Of a stretch of DNA of 32,875 nucleotides, positions 17,648 through 25,545 are shown in pieces. The notes beneath the pieces were generated by a model. It worked only from the letters and a program-made list of their open reading frames with translations, was not told where the DNA came from and did no database searches. A program made the translations under genes and the position numbers. Positions within the stretch are counted from its first letter, which is position 1; every line of letters begins with the position of its first letter. The DNA comes from Nanobdellota archaeon (GTDB lineage: Archaea > Nanobdellota > Nanobdellia > Woesearchaeales > GW2011-AR9): positions 1-32,875 of the forward strand of contig JAHJDB010000041.1 in assembly GCA_018812765.1 (NCBI GenBank), in the 5' to 3' direction.

Positions 17648-17707
17648 CCAGGCTAGACGACGAGGGCGTAAAAGAAGAAAAAATAAGAACCCTTTAAAAA
17701 TGTTCAC

Positions 17708-18265
17708 CTAGTTTAAGTTTGGATCTTTTTTAGGGTCTTGTTCTAGATAAACATAATCTGCTGTTTGGGAATAATATTGTTTTCGGAACACATCTAAAAT
17801 TAAGTAATAAAGGGGAAGTTCTTTAGAGGGATTATGAAGCAAATATACGTTTGCTGGTAAGGAGTCTGTATTATCAAATCTTTTATTGGATTTTATTTGT
17901 TTTTTAAGTTCATCTAGGCTTATTTTTGGCAGTTCAATTAAATTATCTTCGATGGTTGTGGGCAGCATCCCCGACCCTAGAATCTGGACTATAGTCTCAA
18001 CACAGGTTTCATATAAGGATCCTTCTTTTTCCACAATGTAATGGGTGTGCGAGTTATTAAGATCAATTTCATTTAAAGGCGTGATCTCAGTAAGATCAAG
18101 TATGCTGTTTGTAAAACATTCTAAGTTTTTTTCAACAGTTTCGTATATTCTTACTAAGGTTCTGAATCCTTCGTCAAGCTTAGCAACGTAATCTTTTTGT
18201 TTAGAATCTAAACTTTCTACTGAAGGCAGCTTCAACCTATCTGTCAATTCTTTTCTTTTAACCAT
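17708..18265 (-). CDS. Hypothetical protein
   Basis: 185-aa ORF with SD-like gaggag upstream; just downstream of the NFACT-R gene on the same strand. Confidence 0.65.
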   Translation of the reverse strand: MVKRKELTDRLKLPSVESLDSKQKDYVAKLDEGFRTLVRIYETVEKNLECFTNSILDLTEITPLNEIDLNNSHTHYIVEKEGSLYETCVETIVQILGSGMLPTTIEDNLIELPKISLDELKKQIKSNKRFDNTDSLPANVYLLHNPSKELPLYYLILDVFRKQYYSQTADYVYLEQDPKKDPNLN

Positions 18266-18279
18266 TTTTTTTCTCCTCT

Positions 18280-19071
18280 TTAATTTTTTTTGATCTCCCC
18301 GCCGCCAGCAGGAAGGAATTTGATGATGTCATCCAAGTCTCCGCCTTTTAATTTTGATTTTATCTTCTTGGCTAGACTGCTTTTCTTTTCTCTTCCGGAG
18401 ATGATGACAAGATAGTTGTTTGTTTTTGTTTTTACTGCTGTTACGGGGCCGCCGATAATCTTTTCTTCAACCAGACCGATGGTGTATTCCAGTTTCGGAT
18501 GAATATAGGTTGTTTTTCCCCGGATCATAAAGCTTCCTTTCTGAAGATATTCTCCTGATTGGGCTTCTTTGGTGACCTGTTCCGGCTTAACGTAAAAAAC
18601 GTCTGCACTGCCATGGCCTAGCTTCCAGGCTTTAGAATAGACGGCTACGGCCTGGGCAGTTTCGTCAAGAGTAGTTTCACCGGCTTCCTGTCCGTTTTTA
18701 ATCACAAAGAAAGGGCTTCCAGCCATATCAGTATGAAAGACTAAATCTTCTTTTTCTAGATGTTTTTTAATCACTATTTCGTTTGAGGTTGCATCTTTTC
18801 CACCGATGCACAAGAATCCTTCAGAAGAGATGAACCAATGAAACTTTTCATACCACTCTTTTTTACTTTCTTTTTTTGATTGTTTCCGGGCTTCTTCTGC
18901 CCAGAATTTATCTTCTTCTTTTCTCAGCTTTTCTAATTTACCTTCACTTTCTTTCAAGGCTTTTTTTGCTCCTTCTAATTTCTTCTTAGCTTTTTTTGAT
19001 AAGTTGAAGTAAGTGCCGGCATTTTCATCTACACTTTTAGTAAGATCAAATTCTATTTCCATTGTTATCAT
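18280..19071 (-). CDS. Stand-alone NFACT-R (DUF814) domain protein, Rqc2/RqcH-related
   Basis: KFHWFISSEGFLCIGGKDATSNEIVIKKHLEKEDLVFHTDMAGSPFFVIKNG...AVYSKAWKLGHGSADVFYVKPEQVTK...GSFMIRGK is diagnostic of NFACT-R; no N-terminal NFACT-N/HhH part in the ORF. Confidence 0.9.
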   Translation of the reverse strand: MITMEIEFDLTKSVDENAGTYFNLSKKAKKKLEGAKKALKESEGKLEKLRKEEDKFWAEEARKQSKKESKKEWYEKFHWFISSEGFLCIGGKDATSNEIVIKKHLEKEDLVFHTDMAGSPFFVIKNGQEAGETTLDETAQAVAVYSKAWKLGHGSADVFYVKPEQVTKEAQSGEYLQKGSFMIRGKTTYIHPKLEYTIGLVEEKIIGGPVTAVKTKTNNYLVIISGREKKSSLAKKIKSKLKGGDLDDIIKFLPAGGGEIKKN

Positions 19072-19210
19072 AAAAGCAGATATTGTTTTAAAATGTTTGC
19101 ACTATTATTCTTTTTGAGAAGTATCATCAGCATTAAAAACGGTCATTTCTTTCTTTTTTCTTTAGGGAAGTATCGCAATCTTTTAATACTCTTAATATAT
19201 CATTTAATTA

Positions 19211-20050
19211 ATGGTATTAGAATCGCTCTTAAATCCCTTAGCTTTAAAGACAAGACCGTGGGAGATGTTTTTTGCTGGTTTTATCTATGCGGTAGTCGGC
19301 TTATTGTTATCTTATTTTTCATTTAGGGAGCATACAGGATTGTTGATGGTCTCTTTTATCGTCATGGCGGCAATCCCGATGGTATATGTAGCCATAAAAA
19401 AAGAAGAGAAATTAGACCTGAAGATGAACAGTGAATGGAGATTGTTGCAGGAGCATTCTAAAGTGATCATGTTCTTGGTTTTTCTGTTTTTAGGGATAAT
19501 GTCTGCATTAGTGTTAGCTTACGTATTCTTGCCGCAGGATACAGCCAAGACCATTTTCAACGTTCAGGAGCAGGAGATTATCGATGTGAATAATAACGTT
19601 CAAGGGAAGATCATCACTTTTGATATCTTCATAAAAATTTTTTTAAATAACATGAAAGTTTTGTTTTTTTGCCTGGCCTTCTCTTTCTTATATGGTTTTG
19701 GGGCCCTTTTTATCTTAACTTGGAATGCTTCAGTAGTTGCTGCAGCGATGGGAAACTTGATCAAATCAAAACTAGGAGCGGCAGCTTCAGTAATTGGATT
19801 TAACACTCTCTCTTCTTATTTTGGTGTGGCTACGTTTGGCTTCTTACGTTACATGACTCACGGAGTTTTTGAAGTTGTTTCTTACTTTATTGCCGGATTG
19901 GCGGGAAGTATAGTGTCTATCGCTGTAATCAGGGGCAACATGGAAAATAAGAAAGTCATCAAGGATACTTTGTTCTTGTTCTTGATTAGCATAGGGGTGT
20001 TGTTATTTGCAGTAATTGTAGAAGTCTATTTTACTCCCTTGTTTTTCTGA
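19211..20050 (+). CDS. SpoIIM-like (stage II sporulation protein M / DUF95) membrane protein
   Basis: FLNNMKVLFFCLAFSFLYGFGALFILTWNASVVAAAMG...THGVFEVVSYFIAGLAG. Confidence 0.85.
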   Translation: MVLESLLNPLALKTRPWEMFFAGFIYAVVGLLLSYFSFREHTGLLMVSFIVMAAIPMVYVAIKKEEKLDLKMNSEWRLLQEHSKVIMFLVFLFLGIMSALVLAYVFLPQDTAKTIFNVQEQEIIDVNNNVQGKIITFDIFIKIFLNNMKVLFFCLAFSFLYGFGALFILTWNASVVAAAMGNLIKSKLGAAASVIGFNTLSSYFGVATFGFLRYMTHGVFEVVSYFIAGLAGSIVSIAVIRGNMENKKVIKDTLFLFLISIGVLLFAVIVEVYFTPLFF

Positions 20051-20147
20051 ATCAGCACAGTCAAGTTTTAATTTTAAGTTAAGATGTGGTAAGGTTTGAC
20101 AAAATCACCAGAAAACTTTATAAAATATCCCTTTGGTGTTGTTTTTC

Positions 20148-20891
20148 ATGGTAAAAAATAATTTATTTACAATGATTGCCGCAACTGCTGTTGGAATTGC
20201 AGCAATGAGCGGTTGCGCTAAGGGAGCATCAGAAGACACCGTCCCGGACGAAGAAGTCGCTTCCGTTTTGGAATGTAAAATCCGAGCAGAAGCTAACGGG
20301 GTAATGAAAAATAACATAACTGTGTTTGAAGTTGACGGGATAAAAACAGGTATTTATGCCTTAAATTTTCTTGAAGATCCTAACAGAGTAACTTTGTCTT
20401 ATAATAATAGCAATGATGATTATGGCTCATTTGAAGTAGAGCAAGAAGATGTCGTTAAGCTTCATGACGGTTCACGTTTGTATGTTGGAGAAATAGACCT
20501 GGTCTCTAATTGGGCTTTTATCTATTTAGCCGGAGCAGGAGTCCTTACTAAGGAAGCTAATCTAACTGCAACAGGGAACAATTTGATTGAATCAGAAGAA
20601 GTAGTTTTCAATTCAAACAATTTAAGCCGTAAATATGAAGTCAGCCTTTTTGCGGAAGGAGTAAAAATTACAGACGGAAAAACCGGTCCGGGAGTAGTTG
20701 TTTCTCGCGATGATTATGAAAGCATCAACACCAGCCCAAGTCTTTATGCTAAGGGTGTAGGAGTAGTAGAATATGAATCTGGTGCAGACGGCATCCTGAT
20801 TCACAAGTTCAAATCAGGCCCAGATTATACCAGCACCGTCGTAAGATTTTTTGAAGATATTGTTAAATGCGAAAAAAAAGAATTGATCTAA
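20148..20891 (+). CDS. Predicted lipoprotein, unknown function
   Basis: MVKNNLFTMIAATAVGIAAMSGCAKG signal/lipobox; likely start ATG 20148 rather than the upstream start; TATA-like tttataaaat upstream. Confidence 0.7.
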   Translation: MVKNNLFTMIAATAVGIAAMSGCAKGASEDTVPDEEVASVLECKIRAEANGVMKNNITVFEVDGIKTGIYALNFLEDPNRVTLSYNNSNDDYGSFEVEQEDVVKLHDGSRLYVGEIDLVSNWAFIYLAGAGVLTKEANLTATGNNLIESEEVVFNSNNLSRKYEVSLFAEGVKITDGKTGPGVVVSRDDYESINTSPSLYAKGVGVVEYESGADGILIHKFKSGPDYTSTVVRFFEDIVKCEKKELI

Positions 20892-20997
20892 TAGTTCGAT
20901 TCTCCATTATTTTTCTTTTTTCTGAAGCGGCTAATCCGAAACCCTATCCTACTACAGAGACCATAACCCTATACTTTGTATAAGAACATGATATCTT

Positions 20998-21054
20998 CCG
21001 TCTGGTCAAGTCATGTTTATTTGCGATAAACGATGACAAACATGACCCAGACGG
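20998..21054. other. Long intergenic inverted repeat / candidate structured RNA
   Basis: CCGTCTGG-tcaa-GTCATGTTT-(19 nt)-AAACATGAC-CCAGACGG: 17 bp of perfect pairing with one 4-nt bulge. Confidence 0.7.
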
Positions 21055-21119
21055 CTAAGGTTTCATAAAATTCCTCTGAAGCATAACAAATAAATAGAAC
21101 TGTGATTTTAATCTTAATC

Positions 21120-21395
21120 ATGAAAAAACGTCTTCGTATAAAGATTAAAGGACATGTGCAGGGAGTTTTCTTCAGGCATAATATCAGAGAGAAAGCTTTT
21201 ATCTACGATCTTAAAGGGTGGGTCAGGAATTCTAAGGATGGTTCTGTTGAAGCTGTTTTTGAAGGAGAAAAAGAAAGGCTGGAAAAAATGCTGAAGTTTT
21301 GTAAGGCTGGCCCTATAGTAGCAAGGATAGATGAAGTTAAAGTGGAGTGGAGTAAATCTAAAAACGAATTTGAAACTTTTGAAATAATCGAATAA
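21120..21395 (+). CDS. acyP: Acylphosphatase
   Basis: MKKRLRIKIKGHVQGVFFRHNIREKA...GWVRNSKDGSVEAVFEGE; catalytic Arg and Asn motifs present. Start likely ATG 21120 (ORF track begins 21102). Confidence 0.93.
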   Translation: MKKRLRIKIKGHVQGVFFRHNIREKAFIYDLKGWVRNSKDGSVEAVFEGEKERLEKMLKFCKAGPIVARIDEVKVEWSKSKNEFETFEIIE

Positions 21396-21409
21396 TTAAT
21401 TTTGAGAAC

Positions 21410-21892
21410 TTAACATTCTTTAATCTCTTCAAGAACTATGGCTTGATCAACGCAAATCTCTTCTTCTTCGTATAATTTAACTTTTGGAGATATCTTTACT
21501 TGTCTAATCTCTCCTGACACAGATTGATCATAGCTAACATGACCCAAATAAACTCCCGCTTTACCTATCCTTGTTTCAGGCATTTCAAAAGTTTCTGCTT
21601 TTTCTGTTCCGATGATGTTTACGATCAAGCCATCTACTTCTGTATTCACTCCGTTTTCAACAGTAAAAAAAAGATCGTTCTCACCAGAATTATAACAGAC
21701 TTGTTCTATTTTACTGACCACAGACAGTTGTAAACCGATGTTTACAGGACATTCTGCCTCTGATTCTACTTGCGCTCTTCCAAAATTCATGATTACTACA
21801 CCTAAAGCTACTGCAAAAGATATCAGCAACAGAGTTGCCATCAGAGGGGTAACTCCTTTTTTGTTCCAAAGTTTTTTGTTAAAAAATTTCAT
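21410..21892 (-). CDS. Archaeal type IV pilin-like / secreted protein
   Basis: NKKGVTPLMATLLLISFAVALGVVIMNFGRAQVES resembles class III signal peptides of archaeal pilins. Confidence 0.7.
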   Translation of the reverse strand: MKFFNKKLWNKKGVTPLMATLLLISFAVALGVVIMNFGRAQVESEAECPVNIGLQLSVVSKIEQVCYNSGENDLFFTVENGVNTEVDGLIVNIIGTEKAETFEMPETRIGKAGVYLGHVSYDQSVSGEIRQVKISPKVKLYEEEEICVDQAIVLEEIKEC

Positions 21893-21937
21893 GTTTATTA
21901 GTTTTAACCTTCAATTAATTTTGCCGTGTTGAAAGTT

Positions 21938-22378
21938 TTATTTTTTCCAATGGGTTTTATTTTTATGTAAAATTTCTTCAACACGATGAAAGGGAATAAA
22001 TACTTCTTTTTTACCTTTTTCTAAAAATACCAAGGTGTCTTTTTCAATATTTTTTATCTTTTTAGCTTCGAGAAGAATCAGTTTCTTTTTGATCTTGTCA
22101 TAGTATTTAATATGGAATTCATGTTTTTTTGGATGGGTATGCACTTTATGGAGTACAGCTCCAACCGGATCTCCTTTTTCCCAGAAAGGGCTTGTTCCTT
22201 TAAAGATTAAACCGGATAAGGATAACATTACTAGTCCAACTATTAAACTAATCAGGGGATTTTGGAGATAAGAAAGAGTACCGATTCCATCCCAGACTCC
22301 GGCCCAGAAAAAAACTACGCCCATCACCCCGAACAGGTACCAAAAATATTTTTTTATTTTTTCAAAGTTAAACATCAA
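21938..22378 (-). CDS. Membrane protein with C-terminal DUF504/UPF0248-like domain (paralog A)
   Basis: Two TM segments, then GAVLHKVHTHPKKHEFHIKYYDKIKKKLILLEAKKIKNIEKDTLVFLEKGKKEVFIPFHRVEEILHKNKTHW. Confidence 0.65.
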   Translation of the reverse strand: MMFNFEKIKKYFWYLFGVMGVVFFWAGVWDGIGTLSYLQNPLISLIVGLVMLSLSGLIFKGTSPFWEKGDPVGAVLHKVHTHPKKHEFHIKYYDKIKKKLILLEAKKIKNIEKDTLVFLEKGKKEVFIPFHRVEEILHKNKTHWKK

Positions 22379-22416
22379 TCTGCCTCTTTAATTTGTCTTT
22401 CTTCAATCTGTCTTTT

Positions 22417-22857
22417 TTATAGTTTCCAGCTGGTTTTTCCTTTATAAGTAACTTCAGTTAATCTGTGAATAGGGATAAAGACTTCCTGATTTCTGTTTTT
22501 ATGCCGCACTATAAGGATCCCTTTTTCCATTTTTTTTAATCTTTCAGCATCAATCAAGATGTCTTTCTTGAGAGATTTATCATGGTATTTTAACTTAAAA
22601 TTTTTTTTATCCGGATGTTTTTGTATAGTTGTTACAGTTTTATGGATTGCTTTTTCAACCCCTCCTAAAGGATCGAATTCCTTAAAGATGAGCCCCGAAA
22701 AGGTAAGCATGGCAAAACCGATGAACAGAAATACAAAAGAATCGCCGATGTAAGGAATCTCGTATAATCCTTCCCATAAGCCTTTCCAAACAAAAATTAT
22801 TGCTACAGCAGAGTACAAAGATGATAAGAAATGCTTGTCTTGTTCTCTAAGTATCAA
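22417..22857 (-). CDS. Membrane protein with C-terminal DUF504/UPF0248-like domain (paralog B)
   Basis: Same 146-aa length and architecture as 21938-22378: KAIHKTVTTIQKHPDKKNFKLKYHDKSLKKDILIDAERLKKMEKGILIVRHKNRNQEVFIPIHRLTEVTYKGKTSW. Confidence 0.65.
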   Translation of the reverse strand: MILREQDKHFLSSLYSAVAIIFVWKGLWEGLYEIPYIGDSFVFLFIGFAMLTFSGLIFKEFDPLGGVEKAIHKTVTTIQKHPDKKNFKLKYHDKSLKKDILIDAERLKKMEKGILIVRHKNRNQEVFIPIHRLTEVTYKGKTSWKL

Positions 22858-22963
22858 ATAAATTACACCTCTTTTAACAGTATTGTAAATGGTGCTGATT
22901 ATAAATATCTTTCTGTGCTTGTTAAAAGTTACCTTTAATAAATTTTAAGGTTAATCTACTTAA

Positions 22964-23329
22964 TTATTTTCTTTCTTCAACGTACAAAGTGTACTTGTCT
23001 GCTTTAAAGAAATCTTTGCAGAATTTAGCTGTCTTTTTGGGGTTATAAGTCTTACAACTAAAAACGTCTATGAAAGCTCTATCCCCTTGCTCATCAAAAT
23101 GGCTTATGATTGTGCTAGTTTCAATAAATTGCATCATTGAGTACCCTCTTAACTTCCCATGCCCAAACCTCTTTATTTTGGGAGGCCCGACTCGTTTCAT
23201 TTTTAGTTCTTTTACTATAGCGCAAACAAATTTTTTGATTTCTTTAGGGTTCTTAATTAGATTGTGGTTACAGCCATGAAGATCTATGCTTGCTGATCTC
23301 CCCCACCACCAATCTTTTTTTTGAGGCAT
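22964..23329 (-). CDS. S-adenosylmethionine decarboxylase (SpeD/SpeH)-family protein, possibly neofunctionalised
   Basis: SIDLHGCNHNLIKNPKEIKKFV...MMQFIETSTIISHFDEQGDRAFIDVFSCKTYNPKKTAKFCKDFF aligns to the SpeH ISESHLTIHTWPE...DVFTC core. Confidence 0.8.
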   Translation of the reverse strand: MPQKKDWWWGRSASIDLHGCNHNLIKNPKEIKKFVCAIVKELKMKRVGPPKIKRFGHGKLRGYSMMQFIETSTIISHFDEQGDRAFIDVFSCKTYNPKKTAKFCKDFFKADKYTLYVEERK

Positions 23330-23457
23330 AGAGTTAATAGAATAGAAAATTATTTAAAAGTTTGCAAAATAAAGTATCCACCAGATAGTAGTAATTAATA
23401 GAAACCTTTATAAATAGGCTTTATTCATGATATTTATCAAGAAATGAGGTAATTAAA

Positions 23458-23664
23458 ATGAATAATACAATTGAAAACACTCTTGAAAGAATGGCTGATA
23501 GTGTTAGAAGCGCAAGAATCAGATTAGGAAATCCTGCTGAAGAAGAAGCTAAATTACTTAGAAAATCAGTAAAGCTTTACCCAGTAGATTTTGAAGGAAC
23601 AAGCACTCCTAAGATGGGGATTTATTTTTCAGAAGGAAACTACGATACTAGTTGTATGTGGTAA
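23458..23664 (+). CDS. Small hypothetical protein
   Basis: 68-aa ORF with SD gaggtaa and TATA-like tttataaatag upstream. Confidence 0.6.
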   Translation: MNNTIENTLERMADSVRSARIRLGNPAEEEAKLLRKSVKLYPVDFEGTSTPKMGIYFSEGNYDTSCMW

Positions 23665-23713
23665 TTTCTGTTTTTTTTATTTTTTTAAAAAATTTAAAAA
23701 CTGGTGAGTGCAA

Positions 23714-24196
23714 ATGGAAGAAAAAATAATCGAATTAGAAGTAGGAGACATCAAAGCAGCGGCATCGCCTAAAATTCTTTATTCTGGTGGCTTAGGTCCC
23801 TGCGTAGCTGTGGCCGCTTACGATCAAAAGAACAAATTAGGATACATGGTTCACGATCCGGCACCGGAAGCGACAAATCATTTAAGAGATTTTTTGCAGC
23901 TTGTTGAAGAAAAATCAGGTAATAATTTCAGAGATATCTCGGGATTAGTTTGTTATGTTGCTGGGGGCAGTTTGACGGGTTTTGAATGTATCGGTGGGGA
24001 AAATGAATCAATCCAAAATAGTAAAAGGATTGTTGAACAAGAATTAAGTGCTAAGTTTAGAAATGTTAAATTTTCTTGGTCTCCTCTGAATCATGTGGCT
24101 GAATTGTATCTTAATACAGCGAATGGAAAATTTGATTTAATCATGAATCCAGAGTTTTATTTTAAGGGTTATGGTTCTTATGACGAGAAATATTAG
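23714..24196 (+). CDS. CheD-like (glutamine deamidase fold) protein
   Basis: GGLGPCVAVAAYDQKNKLGYMVHDPAPEA resembles CheD GLGSCVxVxLYDxxxxxGGxAHxMLP with Cys and His retained; VAGGSLTGF resembles the FGG segment. SD ggtgag precedes ATG 23714. Confidence 0.7.
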   Translation: MEEKIIELEVGDIKAAASPKILYSGGLGPCVAVAAYDQKNKLGYMVHDPAPEATNHLRDFLQLVEEKSGNNFRDISGLVCYVAGGSLTGFECIGGENESIQNSKRIVEQELSAKFRNVKFSWSPLNHVAELYLNTANGKFDLIMNPEFYFKGYGSYDEKY

Positions 24197-24206
24197 GTAA
24201 TAAAAA

Positions 24207-24845
24207 ATGGATGTATTAGAATTAAAAAAAGAACAGTTTAAACTCGCTGGAAAAATCAGTTTAAACGATACCTTTTCTAAAGTAAAAACAATCGGTGGAA
24301 TCAGCTGCCTGCAGTTTGGCAACCAACTGATGGCTTCTGTTACCGTCTGTGAATTCCCTTCTTTAAAATTAATAGAAAATAAGACTTATCTTTTAGATAA
24401 TCCTTTGCCTTATAAGCCCGGTTTTCTTGCTTATAGAGAGATGCCTGCGATGATCGAGGCTTATAATAAGCTTGATGAAGAGCCAGACATCTTGCTGGTA
24501 AAAGGTCCAGGAATACTTCATCCTCGAAAGATTGGCATCGCTTCTCATCTGGGCTTGGCTTTAAATGTTCCTACCATCGGGGTGCAGAATAAATTAATGC
24601 TCGGGAACATCGAGAAAGGAAAGATAATTCTTAACAATGAGGTAGTCGGTTTTGAGATCAAAACCAAAGAGCATGCTAAACCAATCTACGTTTCTCCAGG
24701 TCATCAGGTCTCTTTAGGCACGGTATTGAATTTGATCCCTAAAATTATAATTTTCCCCCATAAGTTGCCTGAACCTCTACATCTAGCTCACAAGGCTAGT
24801 AGGAAGATCACTAGAAAGGAAGAGATCAAAGAAGATGTTTATTAA
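24207..24845 (+). CDS. Endonuclease V homolog, probably catalytically altered
   Basis: PYKPGFLAYREMPAMIEAYNKL...PDILLVKGPGILHPRKIGIASHLGLALNVPTIGVQNK...PIYVSPGHQVSL...LPEPLHLAH; two Asp motifs substituted. Confidence 0.88.
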   Translation: MDVLELKKEQFKLAGKISLNDTFSKVKTIGGISCLQFGNQLMASVTVCEFPSLKLIENKTYLLDNPLPYKPGFLAYREMPAMIEAYNKLDEEPDILLVKGPGILHPRKIGIASHLGLALNVPTIGVQNKLMLGNIEKGKIILNNEVVGFEIKTKEHAKPIYVSPGHQVSLGTVLNLIPKIIIFPHKLPEPLHLAHKASRKITRKEEIKEDVY

Positions 24846-24929
24846 AGTTGGGCAGTAAAATATAATAATCAGGGAAGAAATTTTTAATGAAGTTAAAAGC
24901 AGAGTTTCAGTAACCAAATCACTTCATTT

Positions 24930-24981
24930 CTAGGAATAAAAAAGAATAAACAAAAAGAATAAAGTCTCGTTTAAGAGACTT
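24930..24981 (-). terminator. Intrinsic-like terminator for the 24990-25358 gene
   Basis: AAGTCTC-gtttaa-GAGACTT hairpin (24962-24981) 9 bp past the minus-strand stop, followed on that strand by U-rich CTTTATTCTTTTTGTTTATTCTTTTTTA. Confidence 0.5.
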
Positions 24982-24989
24982 ACTAAGGA

Positions 24990-25358
24990 TTAAAAGTACA
25001 TCTTTACATTATTTGCTTCGATGCTTTTGATTATAAACAGCTGATCATCGTTGTAACGTCCTTTCAGTTTAACTTTTTCGTTATCCTTATCATCAATCTC
25101 TGATTGGATCAAGGCAGCGGCATCAACGACATAGCTCACGTCTCCTTCCTTGTATAATCTTGCAATCACGGCTTTACCGTTAACATCTAATACCGTTGAC
25201 ATATATCCAGCCATCCCGGAACAGGTTCCGGCTACAGCCACTTTAGCACTTAAAGGAAGCCCGGAAATCTCAATCTCTTTATTTTCAGCTTTGCTTTGGT
25301 TATCATAACCCGTAAAAAGAGCGACAATCAATCCTAACCCAGCCAGAGTTTTTTTCAT
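24990..25358 (-). CDS. Small secreted protein, possibly OB-fold (tRNA_anti-like)
   Basis: Signal-peptide-like MKKTLAGLGLIVALFTGYDNQSKA; KLKGRYNDDQLFIIKSIEANNVKMYF C-terminus. Confidence 0.6.
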   Translation of the reverse strand: MKKTLAGLGLIVALFTGYDNQSKAENKEIEISGLPLSAKVAVAGTCSGMAGYMSTVLDVNGKAVIARLYKEGDVSYVVDAAALIQSEIDDKDNEKVKLKGRYNDDQLFIIKSIEANNVKMYF

Positions 25359-25545
25359 CTTAATTCACCTCTTAAGTGTTTATAAGATTTAAGACTACAA
25401 ATATAAATATTTTTAATCATTAAACAGTTACAGGTATTTTATAATAGTAACCTTTATAAACCAAAAATGAAACATTCAAAACATATAAAAAGAGGGTGGA
25501 AATTCATCCTAGAAGAGGCATTAATACTTATTGGAGAGATTTAGT

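Larger units (their letters stand above)
17553..17667 (-). tRNA. tRNA-Arg (anticodon GCG) with two BHB introns
   Basis: Spliced: GCCCTCG-TC-GTCT-AGCCTGGACA-GGAC-G-GGAGC-TTGCGGA-GCTTC-AAAC-CGGGG-TTCAAAT-CCTCG-CGAGGGC-A, a full cloverleaf of 74 nt. CCA not encoded. Confidence 0.9.
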
